Source: Umbelopsis ramanniana AG (taxonomy: Eukaryota; Mucoromycota; Umbelopsidomycetes; Umbelopsidales; Umbelopsidaceae). Taken from it: 64,000 nucleotides of DNA. Location of the stretch: positions 310,001 through 374,000 of the forward strand of contig NW_026252092.1 in NCBI RefSeq assembly GCF_025399195.1. The letters are read 5' to 3'. Below are positions 1-10,182 of this stretch, in pieces; positions within the stretch are counted from its first letter, which is position 1; every line of letters starts with the position of its first letter. The translations under genes and the position numbers were made by a program. Below the pieces are notes generated by a model that did no database searches, had not been told where the DNA came from, and saw nothing but the letters and a program-made list of their open reading frames with translations.

Positions 1-2570
1 AAATGGTAATGCTGAAACTCGAAGAAGATTAGCAGTATACTGTTTGAAGGTGAGGAAACGTTTTAACTACGCATTCAACCTTGGGCTCTATGGCCGTCAA
101 ACTGACCGGTCATTTTTCTAATTGTTCAGGATGCGTATCTTCCTCTGCGGCTGATGGACAAGCTGATGTGTTTATACAACTATACTGAAATGGCTCGTGT
201 AACGGGTATTCCTTTCAACTATGTGCTAGTACGTGGACAGCAGATCAAGGTCATATCTCAGCTGTATAGAAAGGCATTGGAGCAAGATTTGGTTATCCCC
301 GCCATTCGTACTGAGAGTATGTTTATATTAGCTATATAATTTTTGGTATGTGTCCATGGAAGCTAACAACGGCGTTCTCTTTTAGTGGGCGATGAACAAT
401 ATGAAGGTGCAACTGTCATTGAGCCAACTAAAGGATACTACGACGTTCCAATTGCCACACTGGATTTCAGCTCCCTGTATCCATCCATTATGCAAGCTCA
501 TAATTTGTGCTATACCACACTGGTATCTTCTAGTACAATTGAAAAACTTAATTTAGTCAAAGATGAAGACTACATAATTACACCAAACAATGGTAATCTC
601 GGAATTTGATCTGATAGAGTACAAACGTACTGTGTCACAGCTCCTAATCTATGTTTCTATTTAGATTTCTTCGTCAAGTCAAATCGGCGGCCTGGACTCC
701 TTCCTGAAATTCTGACAGAACTCCTTGCAGCACGTAAAAGAGCCAAGGCAGATTTAAAAAAGGAAACAGATCCATTCAAGCGAGCTGTGTTAGACGGTAG
801 ACAGCTCGCGTTAAAGGTTTGTTAGGCCTTCGTGTCCTCTTGTCGGGTCACGCCTGAATACTAACGTATACCAATGACATTTAGATCAGTGCAAACTCTG
901 TTTATGGTTTCACAGGTGCAACGATTGGAAAGCTGCCATGTTTGCAAATTTCGTCAAGTACAACAGCTTACGGTAGACAGATGATCATGAAAACTAAACA
1001 AGTTGTCGAAGATACCTTTAACATCAAAAATGGATATAAGCATGATGCGCAAGTTATTTATGGAGATACCGATTCGGTCATGATCAAGTTTGGCGTCGAT
1101 AACTTGGAAGAAGCTATGGAGCTTGGTAAGAAAGAATCAGATTGGTCTGTTTATTAGGTGTTATTCGACGGCTAACCTATGAAATCTGCTAAAACAGGAA
1201 CCATTGCTTCACAGCTTGTGACTAAAGAGTTTATTCGGCCCATCAATTTGGAGTTTGAAAAAGTTTACTTCCCATATCTTCTCATCAACAAGAAACGATA
1301 TGCTGGTCTGTACTGGACAAACCCGAAAAAGTATGATAAACTTGATTCAAAGGGTATTGAGGTAAGGCCGTATAAATTATATATATCTTCCTGTCTTCCT
1401 ATCGTTCCAACACAGCATTTCGCAGACCGTAAGAAGAGATAATTGTCGATTGGTACAAACTGTGATCGAAACATGCTTGCATAAACTCCTCATTGATCGA
1501 GATGTTAACGGAGCTCAAGAGTAAGTAACTAGATGTTTCCCCACTGAACAGCTTTGATTCATGTACTGATCTCCATTTTGTGCTTCAGGTTCGTCAAGCG
1601 GACCATCGCGGACCTGTTACAAAACAAGGTCGATCTTTCAAATCTCGTTATCACTAAAGCCCTCAGTAAATCCGACTATGCAGGAAAACAAGCTCACGTT
1701 GAACTAGCTGAACGTATGCGTCAACGTGATGCAGGGTCCGCGCCAGCTCTTGGAGATCGTGTTGCATATGTTATTATAAAAGGCGCTAAAGGTATGTCTT
1801 AAAGTGTCAAAATATAGCTTCTATCATATGCTTATCAATTTGATTCCATAATAGGCGCTGCTGCGTACGAGAAATCAGAAGATCCTATATACGTTCTAGA
1901 GAACAATATACCAATTGATACGAAATACTATCTGGATAACCAACTTTCCAAGCCTTTGATGAGAATCTTCGAACCCATCTTGGGTGATAAAGCGGAATCA
2001 CTTCGTAAGTTTGCAAGAGCCACACCCACTGAATAGGGGTGTGAGGGGACATACGAGGGTGATATGTTATTACAGCGTGTGTTTTGGATACGTATTTACT
2101 AACCTGACTACCAATAATAGTTGCTGGAGAACACACTCGCACGGTGAATATCTCAACTCCAACCGTTGGTGGTCTTATGAAGTTTACAGTTAAGACCGCC
2201 ACTTGCATGGGATGTAAGACCCCTCTTCCTAAAGGTGGTATGTACAAACTACTCCTCTTCGCTGAAAGCTCACTAAAAGGACGATTTTATTAAACATTAT
2301 TTTTCTATTGTGGCGTTAGATAATTCTGCAGTCTGCAAGCATTGTCGATCGCGTGTAGGAGAACTGTATCAAAAGCAACTTTCTGCGGTGAATGATCTTG
2401 AAATCCGCTTCTCAAGGCTGTGGACGCAGTGTCAGCGATGCCAAGGATCACTTCACCAAGATGTTCTTTGCACTAGTAAAGACTGTCCCATTTTTTATAT
2501 GCGTAAGAAAGTACAGAAAGACATGCAAGACTCAGCTGGGGCTTTGAATCGTTTCAACTATGACTGGTAA
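1..2570 (+). CDS. POL3: DNA polymerase delta catalytic subunit, 3' part
   Basis: Family B replicative polymerase that, with PCNA, copies mainly the lagging strand in the nucleus. Only the last 604 codons are in the window; the reading frame starts at base 2. Exons: 2-49, 130-316, 386-592, 665-816, 885-1125, 1198-1361, 1426-1520, 1589-1791, 1855-2004, 2121-2237, 2320-2570. Visible motifs are palm motif [10 protein letters not shown], motif [10 protein letters not shown], motif C YGDTDSV with its catalytic aspartates, and [11 protein letters not shown]. The C-terminus has two cysteine modules: CMGC/CKHC (CysA, zinc) and CQRC...CTSKDC (CysB, which carries a 4Fe-4S cluster in this family). All ten introns are GT-AG, 63-116 nt, and the joins keep one frame. 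The exonuclease domain lies outside the window. No disabling change is seen. Confidence 0.97.
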
Positions 2571-2682
2571 AAATACCAATCAGCTCACCGCACAGATTGT
2601 GCCCGGTGTGACTGCGCAATAAACTGAACCACTTCTACTTTTTTCACTCTTGGCCAATGACTTCTTACTTTTAACTCGAACC

Positions 2683-4087
2683 ATGTCAATGATGGATTCG
2701 ATAATACACTATTCATCGCAGTCGAGTGTCGATCCGTCCATTGGTCTACCATTCGTGCCCAAAAACTCCATATCACATCCCATAAAGTAAAGTGGATTCT
2801 TCCCGTCTTTCTGGGCTTTAGGAGAACTGCACTCCAATGTCCAAAATGTTAACATCCATGTGTTTCTTTAGTATAAGCTGGATAATACCAATCGAATATA
2901 TGGCCTTTCTATCTAGTTCAGGCCTACCCGACAGAATAGATTTGTACGATTTAACGATTTCACAACCCTCTCTTCACCTGCTTGAACTGCAGCAAATCCG
3001 ACAACCGATTGGAGCCCCGAAAGCCTTCGGGAACCTCGCACTGTCATCGTGTCCCGGTAAAAAGGTTCGACTAAATGGACCTGTTCGTGGTAGAGCCGCT
3101 ATCAATCGAGATCTAGACTTGGATTTTGCCAGGCTGAATCGCCAGTTCGGCATTACCACAATTGTTTGGTACGTGTGTGTAACATTATTCTCAACCCTGT
3201 GTCTCCAGCCTGTCTCGTGGTTGACACTCAAGACTCGTTTGTTGTGGCTAACACCTGTGTGTTTTTATTTTATTTAGCTGTTTGAATGATGCAGAACTAA
3301 GTTTCCTCGGGGCGCCATGGCCCCGCTACTATGAAATGGCCACGAAAAATAATATCGAAATTCTTCGCCTTCCAATGATGGAAGGCAGCTGCCCACATAC
3401 CATTGAGGAGATAGACATCGTCATCGATCTGGTTTCAGAAAAGATGAGTAGAGGTGAAAATGTGCTGACCCATTGTCGCGGTGGTAAGTTGACGAAAGAC
3501 ATTTATAGATTTATTTGTCCCGAGATCTTCGACTCAAGGAGTACCATAACCGACTTTCCTTTCCTCTCATTGCAGGCGTTGGTAGAGCCGGTCTGTTCGC
3601 CTGTTGCTGGCTGTTAAAAAGTCGATTTTGTCATACTTCTGAACGAGCTATCCGATATGTGCGAATGCGGCGTAGCCCGAAATCCATTGAAACAATGCGT
3701 CAAGCGGAATTCATCATCCACTATGCTCGATATATCAATAAGCTTATCGAACATCAACAGCGGGAGACCGAATTAGCTCGTGCTGCCGAGATTCACCATC
3801 TTCATGAGGGTGAAATAATATCTGCCTATGCGCCTTTACCTGGACCTAGCCCGTTACCCATGATCCATAACGATATAAGCCTGACGGTCCCGTCTACTTC
3901 CCAAATTGCAACTTTAGAAGCACAGGTCTCTCACAACGAGTTTATTAATTCCGCCTTGTATACGAGTAATGAACCACCACTCATGCACAGGTCTCATACT
4001 ACTCCCGCTATATTGACGAGAGGACATTCCATTGGTCTCAGTCGCATGGATTCTAACGAAGAAATTTTACAACCAATCTATTTGTAG
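2683..4087 (+). CDS. CDKN3-like dual-specificity/tyrosine phosphatase
   Basis: Cysteine-dependent protein phosphatase of the CDKN3 (KAP-like) family, whose animal members dephosphorylate cyclin-dependent kinases. Exons: 2683-2786, 2872-3168, 3278-3483, 3576-4087 (372 aa). The start ATG has an ACCATG context and the first join gives the family's N-terminal HPINISWI block. The catalytic loop HCRGGVGRAG is rebuilt across the third intron and has the essential Cys and Arg. The last 110 or so residues are a polar, Ser/Thr-rich tail missing from the short animal proteins. It begins about 110 bp after POL3 on the same strand. The family call is firm. The CDK substrate is inferred from the family, and other DSP-type substrates are possible. 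Confidence 0.85.
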
Positions 4088-4347
4088 GAATTCATGACGT
4101 AATGGCACAATTTTAACTGTATAGTAAAAATGTTCTTTTTTCAAAAGAAAAAAAAATCGATCGTTCTAAGTAGTTCTTTTTGTGGTTTTCTTTTTTGTAA
4201 AAAGCTTAAAAAAATCCAATTTGTGTAAAATTAAAGAAATCGTTTGTGATATTTTCAAGCCAAAAGCTTGAGAGTACGAGTTTCAGCTCCGAAAAAGCAA
4301 ATCTCGCGTGGGTCAATGTTTCCCGCACAGAGCTTTATACTACTGAC

Positions 4348-4839
4348 ATGAGTTCCTCACCACAGAAACGGAAAAATCCATTTGGAAATTTAGTCAATGT
4401 GCTGAAGCAAAAGTCTAGATACGATACCAATGTTGATGCATTATATGGTACAGTGGCATGTCTTGAATCGGGGTTGATTTCTTGTGACGGCAAACTCATG
4501 GTTGCTTTCGTCGCGCTTTTGAATTAGATCAAACCGTCAACATGCTAATGAACGCGCAGATAAACCACGGCGCGACAAATGGATACTCATCTCGATGTTA
4601 CAGATGCAACAGGATGGATTCACTGCAGCCCTGCAACTTTTGCGAACACGCAATCTGTTCGAATTGTCGACAACACTGCTCAACTTGCAATAACGAGTTC
4701 TGCGGAACGTGTTCCACCATAGAGTAAGTGCATCCGGCACTATCGCAAATCTAGGAAATACCATTTATCGTTTTCTCCTTCCTTCAGCTATTCAAGCCAT
4801 ATAGAACGCACGTTCTGCCTATCGTGCTCATCTCAATAG
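4348..4839 (+). CDS. SIVA-like cysteine-rich protein
   Basis: Small (115 aa) protein resembling the SIVA family, known in animals as apoptosis regulators and p53 cofactors. Exons: 4348-4447, 4528-4723, 4788-4839. The N-terminus has a KRKNPFG block where animal SIVA has a KR..PF block. The C-terminal half is a dense zinc-binding-like array (CYRC, CNFC, CSNC, CSTC, CGTC, ending CLSC) whose spacing and closing CSTIDYSS...FCLSC match the SIVA C-terminal domain. The last intron splits the array and its join restores CSTID. An in-frame upstream ATG at 4246 would add 34 residues; the shorter start was chosen because it places the KR..PF block near the N-terminus. Its role in a fungus is unknown. It could be a general zinc-binding adaptor. 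Confidence 0.75.
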
Positions 4840-5098
4840 AACCACCTCCCCATTACAATTTCGGCTATCCTGCCTCCTGTTACCCGGTACTGAACGATTG
4901 TATATATATGATTTGCAGAAAATGTGATATTTTAAAAAACAAAGATTTCATTATTTTAAATAACGCGCAAGTACGAAAACACATTCGGTTTTTCTATCGG
5001 ATGGTTGATGATGACAAGGGATTATATGTGTAAGGGAAACGTTGTACAGTCAAAATCGAACCTCGTCCGGGCATCATGTTGAAAAGCTCTATGTCAAG

Positions 5099-5977
5099 TC
5101 AGCCGGACACTGCCATTTCCACGTCTCCGCCGGCAAGTCTTCTAGCGCAAGTCATGATTTTTTGCTCTTGTGTGAAATGAACTTCTCCTAAACTAGGTCG
5201 TAAATACAATACGAAGCGTATGATGTCCGGGTGATTAACGCCGTTGACATGGCGAACATCCAGCGACTGTAGGGAAGAAAGGTGTTGAACAATGTGAAAT
5301 ATGGATTGGATGGGTACTCGGTGACACCACCGAATACTGAGCTTTCGCAGATGTCGCAGTCGACAGATGGTATCCATGGTATGCTCATCAACCCAAGCAC
5401 AAAATGACATGTCAAGTTCCTCGAGATTTTCGCACGCCTTTGCAAATGGACCAAGACAATGTGATGTTTCCATATCAACGCATGGCTGGATCATGGTATT
5501 GCAAATGTTCAGTTTCCGCACTGATCGAGATTGTGATAGTAGAGAAATGATTTGGTCTGACAGCAGGCAGTTCGCAAATACCGCTTCCTGAAGTACATGG
5601 TCAAGGGAGCAACTCTTCAAAAAAGCAAATATACTTTGACAAGATAATCGGTTGCAGTTCGCTAGGCCCAACGATCTTATTGATTTGTGGGCTCTGCTAT
5701 TTGCATCCTCAGGTATCAAGCATAATAAAATCTCGTCGGTCAGCCACGAACTGACTGTCGAGAAGTCAAGTTGTTGGATGTATGCTCTGGCGCCTTCTGA
5801 GCTTTGACAAAATAATTTAATTTGTGTTTCCGACTCTAAGGTTGGACATCGATATAACAAACTTGTTGCTACAACATGCCATTGTCGACACACTCGGCTC
5901 AAGACGCTAAAATCGGCTTGTCGTTTGAATTGCTGAAATATAATCTGTAATATCTCGATTGGTAGCATGATAGCCAT
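5099..5977 (-). CDS. F-box protein with leucine-rich repeats
   Basis: Probable substrate receptor of an SCF ubiquitin ligase. Single exon, 292 aa, starting at the first ATG in frame (MAIMLPIEILQ). Residues about 4-45 form an F-box (LPIEILQIIF ... VCRQWHVVATSLLYRCP). The remainder has imperfect LRR units of the LRR-CC kind, such as SLGLANCNRLS, ELDMSFCAWVDEHTM, KLSIRWCHRV and SLDVRHVNGVNH. The substrate cannot be predicted. It is transcribed in the same direction as the HECT_2-type ligase gene upstream, with about 520 bp between them. Without introns the model is simple, but an extra 5' exon cannot be excluded. Confidence 0.85.
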   Translation of the reverse strand: MAIMLPIEILQIIFQQFKRQADFSVLSRVCRQWHVVATSLLYRCPTLESETQIKLFCQSSEGARAYIQQLDFSTVSSWLTDEILLCLIPEDANSRAHKSIRSLGLANCNRLSCQSIFAFLKSCSLDHVLQEAVFANCLLSDQIISLLSQSRSVRKLNICNTMIQPCVDMETSHCLGPFAKACENLEELDMSFCAWVDEHTMDTICRLRHLRKLSIRWCHRVPIQSIFHIVQHLSSLQSLDVRHVNGVNHPDIIRFVLYLRPSLGEVHFTQEQKIMTCARRLAGGDVEMAVSG

Positions 5978-6495
5978 GACAGAGTGAAAACTCCCTCTAC
6001 CCAAGGTTTAAGGTATTTGAGGCGACAAGTCGTACAAGTAAAGTACAAGTGTATAAGGAAGGAAAGGAAGAGGGAGAAAAATGAAAACTCGGTGAAAGAG
6101 AGTATGACTTCACAGTCGCTTAATAAAACATTATCCAGTAGTCCACCTGCTCTTTGCAGAGGAGAAACATCGTGGTCTGTGCTTTTCGGCTGAGGCTAGA
6201 TGTGGAAGTAGTTTCAGAATATGCTTCATTTGCCCTTGCAATATCAAGAACATCAACAGTGTACAAAAAATCCGCAATGTGGACAGCTGTTGGTAAGGTA
6301 TTTCTTTACAGCCAGCAAATTTGTAGTCATACATTACCTGCTGTTTGTCTAATTATTTTTTTCTTTGTGAAACAAATTGATAAGCAATACAGTACGTTGT
6401 TTGGCACTGACACACACAAACAGCATGTCACCCGGAAAAAAAAATTTATGCAAAGTAATTCTAGTTTTTTATTCTTGATATGTACAATGGCTTGT
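5978..6495. other. spacer between F-box gene and UBE3D-like gene
   Basis: About 520 bp holding the promoter and leader of the F-box gene and the 3' end of the UBE3D-like gene, both minus strand. There are AT-rich tracts but no convincing coding sequence. Short open frames here overlap neither a splice signal pattern nor a recognisable motif. Confidence 0.6.
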
Positions 6496-8195
6496 TCAGC
6501 GCGTCAAGTAAGCAAACCCAAAATCTGCCAAGGGACTGCCAGCAGGTGCCTTTCGCAGATGTTCTGGTATAGCGAGGTTATTCTCGGCCAGCTTTGCAAA
6601 TAGTTCCCTGCAATATTTGCCTGGATAAGTGAGTTTATCCACCGACTTGTCTATCTTCCAATTTTCTATATGTCTGATGACAACAAAGAAATGAATAAAT
6701 GCTCTAAAAAGCGAACAGAATGCTCATCAAATAATATTTACCTAGAAGCAGCAGCAGTATCTACTTCATTATCGATGTACAACACCTTCATAGCTTAAAA
6801 TCATCAGGATTTGAGTCAGCAAAAACAGGGAAAAATTCCGTTCACAATCAAAGACATCAGTCTCTTACCCCTCTGCCATCCACCGCCAATGTTTGAGACT
6901 GAGTTGTACACCTGGATATCGGGGTTGAAGACCCATATCTGTTTATAATTATTCGTTAGTTCAAGGGACCTTTGATGGATGCGTCTTTTGGTAGTATTAC
7001 TTACCAGTCCATGTATACTTTCGTCCGACCGATCATATATCAAGAATTTATAGGTTGCATGTGCCGAGAACAGTTCAATAAAATCCATAGCTACATAACG
7101 TTGGAATGACGCATCAAATTGAAAGGTATCCGCCGGGTTTTCTTTCATAGTGATCTGTACGGCATACTTGTAAAGCTTTATAGCTTCTGCATTCGGTATT
7201 GCGCCTGGAACATTTTAGTAACCTTGATTTGATTGCCGGTAGACATACCCAGAGTATACTTACCATTTTCATTATGTGACACTCGATATTGTTTTTCACC
7301 AACCGCCGAGTTACATGCTGAGCAAACCATGGGTATCCATTTCATGGCAATCACATTATCCCACTGTATGATATAGTAATTTTGTAAGTAAGGAATAGCT
7401 GGTCTCCCGTTATATTCATGTATGCCAAAGGCAGTAGCTCGCACACAAGGTACTGTGTTGATGCAAGGTGTCTTCCCGGCTATCAATGTCATAAGCTCCC
7501 GTGAAGGTGCAAATTCCATTTGATAATTTGATCTAGGATCTTTGTATCGGCCAAAGAAGAAAAGCTCAACTTCGTAGGCCTTCTTTAGATCCATAACTAG
7601 CTAAAAACAGATAAAATAGCTTTGGACTTACATTTACAGGCGGACAATGGCTGTCAAGTTTTACATTTTGGATGTCTTCCGGATGAAAAAGCAGATATGT
7701 ATTGCTAACCAGAAGCAAGTTCGGCTGCGCCATTATGGGCTGTAACTTGCCACTGTGTTCCTTCTCAGAAGTTTCATGACAGATCCAGCATTCTACCAGT
7801 TCCATCCAGTGTTCCGAAGGTAGATCCTTTACAACGGGAAATGCTTTATTGCTGAGAGTCGCGTTGCACTCTCTGCATTTGATGGTCGATATATCCTTCA
7901 AGTCTTTGGCATTCAGTATAGAGTTTTCGCTATCATGAGTCACCGTGATACTTCGAGCCAACCTCAGTCGAACTGAAAAAGCATTTTCATTGACATTTTG
8001 TGGTTTGAAATCTTGAGGGTAGACAGTCGTTGGGAATGGGAGAATGGAGGTTTGATCGCGTAGTAAGTTCGTGGAAGTCAGTGTATATTTATCAGGAAAG
8101 AAGGGCTCATTGATAACAACCAGGAGACTCTGAATGTTGCCTAATACTTCTGCGTGAACTGCTGGGCCATCCTGGAGTGTTCCTGCTCCGGGCAT
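6496..8195 (-). CDS. UBE3D-like (HECT_2 family) E3 ubiquitin ligase
   Basis: Resembles E3 ligases of the UBE3D/HECT_2 family, which bind the E2 UBE2C in animals. Exons: 8195-7632, 7600-7264, 7204-7005, 6938-6869, 6793-6742, 6673-6496 (about 466 aa). Evidence is an N-terminal NIQSLLVVI block, a cysteine pair IKCRECNATL, the signature PSEHWMELVECWICH, a second pair MVCSACNSAVG, and the ending LADFGFAYLTR. The first intron is doubtful. A splice at 7601-7631 is only 31 nt; an acceptor 18 nt further on gives 49 nt in the same phase. The start is the first ATG in the frame; an upstream exon is possible. Family identity rests on motif memory without a search. Confidence 0.75.
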
Positions 8196-8884
8196 ACTAT
8201 TTGTCAACTTATTTTCGCTCCGTTTACCTTTGAAGAAAAAAAATTGTCAGGCATGCATTGGAACACCGCAAGCCTGAACAATTGCTGCCAGCGAGCACGA
8301 ATTTTGATGGATGAATTACTGTTTGTCACAAACACAAAAGCATAGGCTGAACACGGTCTGAATTGTGTAATTCGATAATAAAAATAAAGGTTAATGTAAT
8401 CAATCGTCCAAAGAACTACACAACATCACCAGGAACATGGAATTATTGGTACAAGGCCCATTGTTTTCCTTGGGCCAAATGCTTTTGATGGTTTCTTTAT
8501 CCTGCATTGAACATCAGGCCATCTTCAAGTTCTGCTCTATGAACACATAGGTAGGAATCAGCAACGCTATTTTTAGTTACACATCTAGTTTATTTCATAT
8601 TTTGAGATATCAGTACAAACTTTACCAAAGTAATTAACTCTAAGAGACCTATCTTTAGCTGCAGGAAGGTCCTCATGCTGCTCACAAGCTCTGACAATTG
8701 GAGCATTTTCAAACATCGTTTTTTTAACCCTTATGCTTACGTCATCACAAAATCTTGAGCTCTGAATGGTGGAAATGTTGATGACGTGTACACACGTGAT
8801 CCTAAAGCAGGTGTGGGCCTGGCGCAGTCCACGTTTTCCTGCATTCCCTTCAGGCCTTTTATTTTTACGAGCAATACTCGATAT
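8196..8884. promoter_or_regulatory. divergent intergenic region, UBE3D-like / WRKY-GCM1 gene
   Basis: About 690 bp between two divergently transcribed genes, so it must contain both promoters. It is AT-rich. The palindromic stretch GACGTGTACACACGTGAT at 8783-8800 holds a CACGTG E-box-like core, about 90 bp before the plus-strand start codon. No coding sequence is seen. Confidence 0.5.
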
Positions 8885-9933
8885 ATGTCTGCGTTACAAA
8901 ATAGCAATACCGAACTCGACGTACTTGAGCAAACGCAGCTTGTAGATCAGTCGTTCTCATCAAAACTTCACGTACCGGCAACAGACTTTGCAGAAGAATG
9001 TCCCGTTACGCTTACTATGCCAACCCATCAGTGGGAAAATTGGAAGACGGACCAAGAAAGAAGATTCGCTTGCAAGTTTCACGATCAAACTCCCAAATAC
9101 ACGTATAGACGAAAGACAACTGGAACAGGTGGCCGACCTCAAACCAATATATTCTACAGAGTCTTCCGTTGCCATCGTCGTGGTCATTACACATCACAAG
9201 CCAAGCAGAGAAAGGCCGCTACCAGCATTAGGTGCGGTTGTGAGGCGATGTTCACTGTGACTTGTAAGAAGGTTACCCCAGAGGTAGTGCAAATCAAATA
9301 TCACTGGCGACATACTGGACATCAACCTGGAACACCTAGTGACTTAGCCAAGACACCGATCGATAAAGAAGCTCGAGAGTGGATTCGACAACGTGTGGAG
9401 GAGGGTATGGATTGGAGAGGCATTAAACAACTCCTGAAAACAGAACAGGAAATAATGTTCAAGGTAATTAAGATTGCTTTATTTCAATCATGGAAATACC
9501 CTACATTTTTTTATTTTTTTTGCATTAGTAGCCAACGTTAAACATACTCGAATTATAGATTATGAATGAAGAGAATATTGCCATTCCTTCCAAATTACGA
9601 ATTGGCTACCAAGATGTATATTACGCCATTCGGCAGCATAACCGCAAGTTGAAGGAGGAAGCAAGCCAAGAATCAGACAAATTCGATCAAGTGGGACAGG
9701 CCCAAACGGTTGATAACGGGGAGGGATCATCGCATATGCAAGAACAAGATAGAAAGCAGGAGCTTCCTGTGATCACAGAGAGCTCAATCCGCTCATCACT
9801 ACCCGCTTCTGCTGCAGCATCAGTTCCTACCAATGCTCCCATTGTATCAGATGCAACCTCACAGTTTTTGAACGATGTCCTTCAAGCTGCAAGACAAGAA
9901 GCTGAAGCTGCCAATCAAGCCAAGCTGAAGTAA
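8885..9933 (+). CDS. WRKY/GCM1-type zinc-finger DNA-binding protein
   Basis: Putative nuclear DNA-binding protein, 317 aa. Exons: 8885-9463, 9559-9933; the intron joins MFK to IMNEEN. Residues about 40-165 show W..W..DQE..F, a conserved YTYRRKTTG..GR..TNIFYRVFRCHR block, RCGCEAMF, then VQIKYHWRHTGHQPGT. This is the C-x-C...H-x-H arrangement of the WRKY-GCM1 fold seen in CARF-type transcription factors and at the N-terminus of Mutator-like transposases. The second half is Gln/Glu/Ala-rich and low-complexity. No transposase DDE domain follows, so it looks like a stand-alone or domesticated factor. The start is the first ATG in the frame. Confidence 0.65.
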
Positions 9934-10182
9934 ACTAGGACAGGTCATCGTATTATCCCCCCACCCATTTTTTTTTCTTGTTTCATTTGTAAGCTCTTCC
10001 TTGTTCACTTTGAATAGGTTTTTTACAATTTCATTCCCAAAATTTCCTTCCATTTCTGTTTTTAATGATTCACCTCACAATAACAATTCATGTCTGCCAC
10101 ATTATACATCATAGATCGTCTACTTTTGCTTTGCTTTTTTTTGGAAAACGGTGTTTTTTTTAATTTATTATTGTCGGACCCT

